Assembly: GCA_900771035.1 (NCBI GenBank)
Contig: CAAGML010000073.1
Location: 1-7,757 of the forward strand
Length of the DNA: 7,757 nt
Reading direction: 5' to 3'
Source: Bacteroidales bacterium
GTDB lineage: Bacteria > Bacteroidota > Bacteroidia > Bacteroidales > Paludibacteraceae
The notes beneath the pieces were generated by a model that was given only the letters and a program-made list of their open reading frames with translations, was not told the DNA's origin and did no database searches. Of this stretch, positions 6,209 through 7,757 are shown one piece after another (positions within the stretch are counted from its first letter, which is position 1; every line of letters starts with the position of its first letter). Both the position numbers and the translations under genes were made by a program.

Positions 6209-7757
6209 ATGAAGGGAAACAGCTCAAAACAGTTAAAACGTGCTGCGGACAATATCCGTATTCTGGCAGCATCAATGGTTGAAAAAGCAAAGTCGGGACA
6301 CCCTGGCGGGGCGATGGGCGGAGCGGATTTCATCAATGTGCTCTTCTCGGAGTTCCTGGTTTACGACCCTGAGAAACCTCTTTGGGAGGGGCGTGACCGT
6401 TTCTTCCTTGACCCAGGCCACATGTCGCCAATGCTCTATTCAGTGCTGGCGTGTGCAGGCAAATACACGATGGATGACCTGAAGAACTTCCGCCAGTGGG
6501 GTAGCATCACCCCTGGACACCCAGAGCGTGACATAATGCACGGCATTGAGAACACATCCGGTCCTCTCGGTCAGGGACATGTCTATGCTGTAGGTGCAGC
6601 GATTGCCTCGAAATTCCTCAACGCACGCATGGACAACATTCTTCAGTCGAAGATTTACGCCTACATCTCAGACGGGGGCATTCAAGAGGAAATCTCACAA
6701 GGTGCGGGACGCATAGCCGGCACCCTCGGCCTGAACAACCTCATAATGTTCTACGACTCAAACAATGTGCAGCTCTCGACGATGTGCAACGAGGTGTCGA
6801 ACGAGGACGTTGCACGAAAATACACGGCATGGGGATGGAAAGTGCTCACCTGCGACGGCAACTCCGCCTCAAGCATACGCCGTAACCTCAAGACCGCCAT
6901 CAACGAGAAAGAGCGTCCGGTAATAATCATTGGCAAAACCATTATGGGCAAAGGCGCACTCCGCGAGGACGGCACGTCATACGAAAACTGCCCTGCCACA
7001 CATGGCTCGCCTCTCGGCGGTCAGGCTTACGCCAACACCATAAGCACCCTCGGTGGCGACCCTGAGAATCCTTTCGTCATCTTTGATGAGACAAAAGAGA
7101 TTTACGAACGCCGCCGTGAGCAACTGCGCAAGATTGTGGCTGAACGCTACAGCAAACGTGACTCATGGGCTAAGAACAACCCCGTGAAGGCCGCAAAACT
7201 GACGAAATGGTTCTCGGGCATGGCACCGCAGATTGACTGGTCAAAAGTAACGCAGAAGGCAGACATTGCGACACGTGCCGCTTCTGCCGCATGTCTTTCG
7301 GCTTTGGCTGACCAGGTGGAGAATATGATTGTATCGTCAGCCGACCTCAGCAACTCCGACAAGACGGACGGTTTTCTCAAAAAGACCCACGCATTCAAGA
7401 AAGGCGACTTTACGGGCGCATTTCTTCAGGCAGGCGTTTCTGAGCTCACCATGGCGTGCCTCTGCATCGGCATGACGTTGCACGGTGGTGTGATAGCAGC
7501 CTGCGGCACGTTCTTCGTGTTCTCAGACTATATGAAACCTGCCATCAGAATGGCTGCGCTCATGCAATTGCCTGTGAAATTCATCTGGAGTCACGACGCA
7601 TTCCGCGTAGGCGAGGACGGACCTACGCATGAGCCTGTGGAACAAGAGGCTCAGCTTCGTCTCATGGAAAAGATGCACAACCATGCAGGAATGAACTCCA
7701 TGCTTGTTCTCCGCCCTGCCGACGCACGCGAGACAACGGAATGCTACCGTCTGATGA
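6209..7757 (+). CDS. tkt: Transketolase, 3' end cut by window edge
   Basis: Transketolase moves two-carbon ketol units between sugar phosphates in the non-oxidative pentose phosphate pathway, using thiamine diphosphate and a divalent metal, in the cytoplasm. There are 516 codons before the edge, of roughly 660-680 expected. The N-terminal thiamine-diphosphate domain shows SGHPGGAMGGAD from residue 29, DPGHMSP, TPGHPE and TSGPLGQG. The metal-binding segment is SDGGIQEE with Asp155, and Asn185 in YDSNN. The pyrimidine-binding domain has VSELTMA with Glu412, the residue that activates the cofactor, and GEDGPTHEP with His474. The ATG at 6209 is preceded by an A-rich stretch with no Shine-Dalgarno sequence, normal for Bacteroidetes. 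The GDG of E. coli TktA is SDG here, which fits what I recall of Bacteroidales transketolases. The last third, including the C-terminal domain, is outside the window. Confidence 0.96.
   Translation, partial: MKGNSSKQLKRAADNIRILAASMVEKAKSGHPGGAMGGADFINVLFSEFLVYDPEKPLWEGRDRFFLDPGHMSPMLYSVLACAGKYTMDDLKNFRQWGSITPGHPERDIMHGIENTSGPLGQGHVYAVGAAIASKFLNARMDNILQSKIYAYISDGGIQEEISQGAGRIAGTLGLNNLIMFYDSNNVQLSTMCNEVSNEDVARKYTAWGWKVLTCDGNSASSIRRNLKTAINEKERPVIIIGKTIMGKGALREDGTSYENCPATHGSPLGGQAYANTISTLGGDPENPFVIFDETKEIYERRREQLRKIVAERYSKRDSWAKNNPVKAAKLTKWFSGMAPQIDWSKVTQKADIATRAASAACLSALADQVENMIVSSADLSNSDKTDGFLKKTHAFKKGDFTGAFLQAGVSELTMACLCIGMTLHGGVIAACGTFFVFSDYMKPAIRMAALMQLPVKFIWSHDAFRVGEDGPTHEPVEQEAQLRLMEKMHNHAGMNSMLVLRPADARETTECYRLM

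Overview
The window looks like a chromosomal housekeeping region from a member of the Bacteroidales (Bacteroides/Prevotella-like). Three things suggest this. The upstream region of the rightmost gene carries a TAnnTTTG-type -7 element, the promoter form of Bacteroidetes. One gene encodes a TPR / beta-propeller / carboxypeptidase-regulatory / OmpA protein, an architecture typical of that phylum. The transketolase and the Rossmann-DUF2520 plus KdsC-like pair also resemble their Bacteroidales versions. Genus assignment is inference. I see no mobile element, CRISPR array, rRNA or tRNA gene.

Layout: seven genes lie on the minus strand from 6070 down to 1, and one divergent gene runs off the right edge. 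In minus-strand transcription order they are a PlsC-type acyltransferase (6070-5330), a PorE-like OmpA-family protein (5333-3447, ATGA overlap), a 140-bp gap, a small nitroreductase (3306-2782), a Rossmann-like/DUF2520 protein (about 2810-2022, overlapping the nitroreductase), a KdsC-like HAD phosphatase (2025-1498, ATGA overlap), a D-2-hydroxyacid dehydrogenase (1484-531, 13-bp gap), a 182-bp gap holding three tandem hairpins, and the first 116 codons of thrS (348-1). On the plus strand, transketolase starts at 6209 and is cut at 7757 after 516 codons.

The tight spacing suggests two co-transcribed blocks: acyltransferase-OmpA protein (membrane lipid and envelope) and nitroreductase-DUF2520-KdsC-dehydrogenase (a redox and Kdo/LPS-sugar mixture). 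thrS may be read through from the second block or have its own promoter. The 138-bp region 6071-6208 serves two divergent genes and contains -7-like elements in both directions plus a 9-bp dyad between them.

Most of the window is ordinary. The feature most worth a second look is the thrS leader: three hairpins with different stems but the same 4-nt-loop form, each followed by GATAAG in the thrS reading direction. No clearly undescribed multi-gene system is visible.
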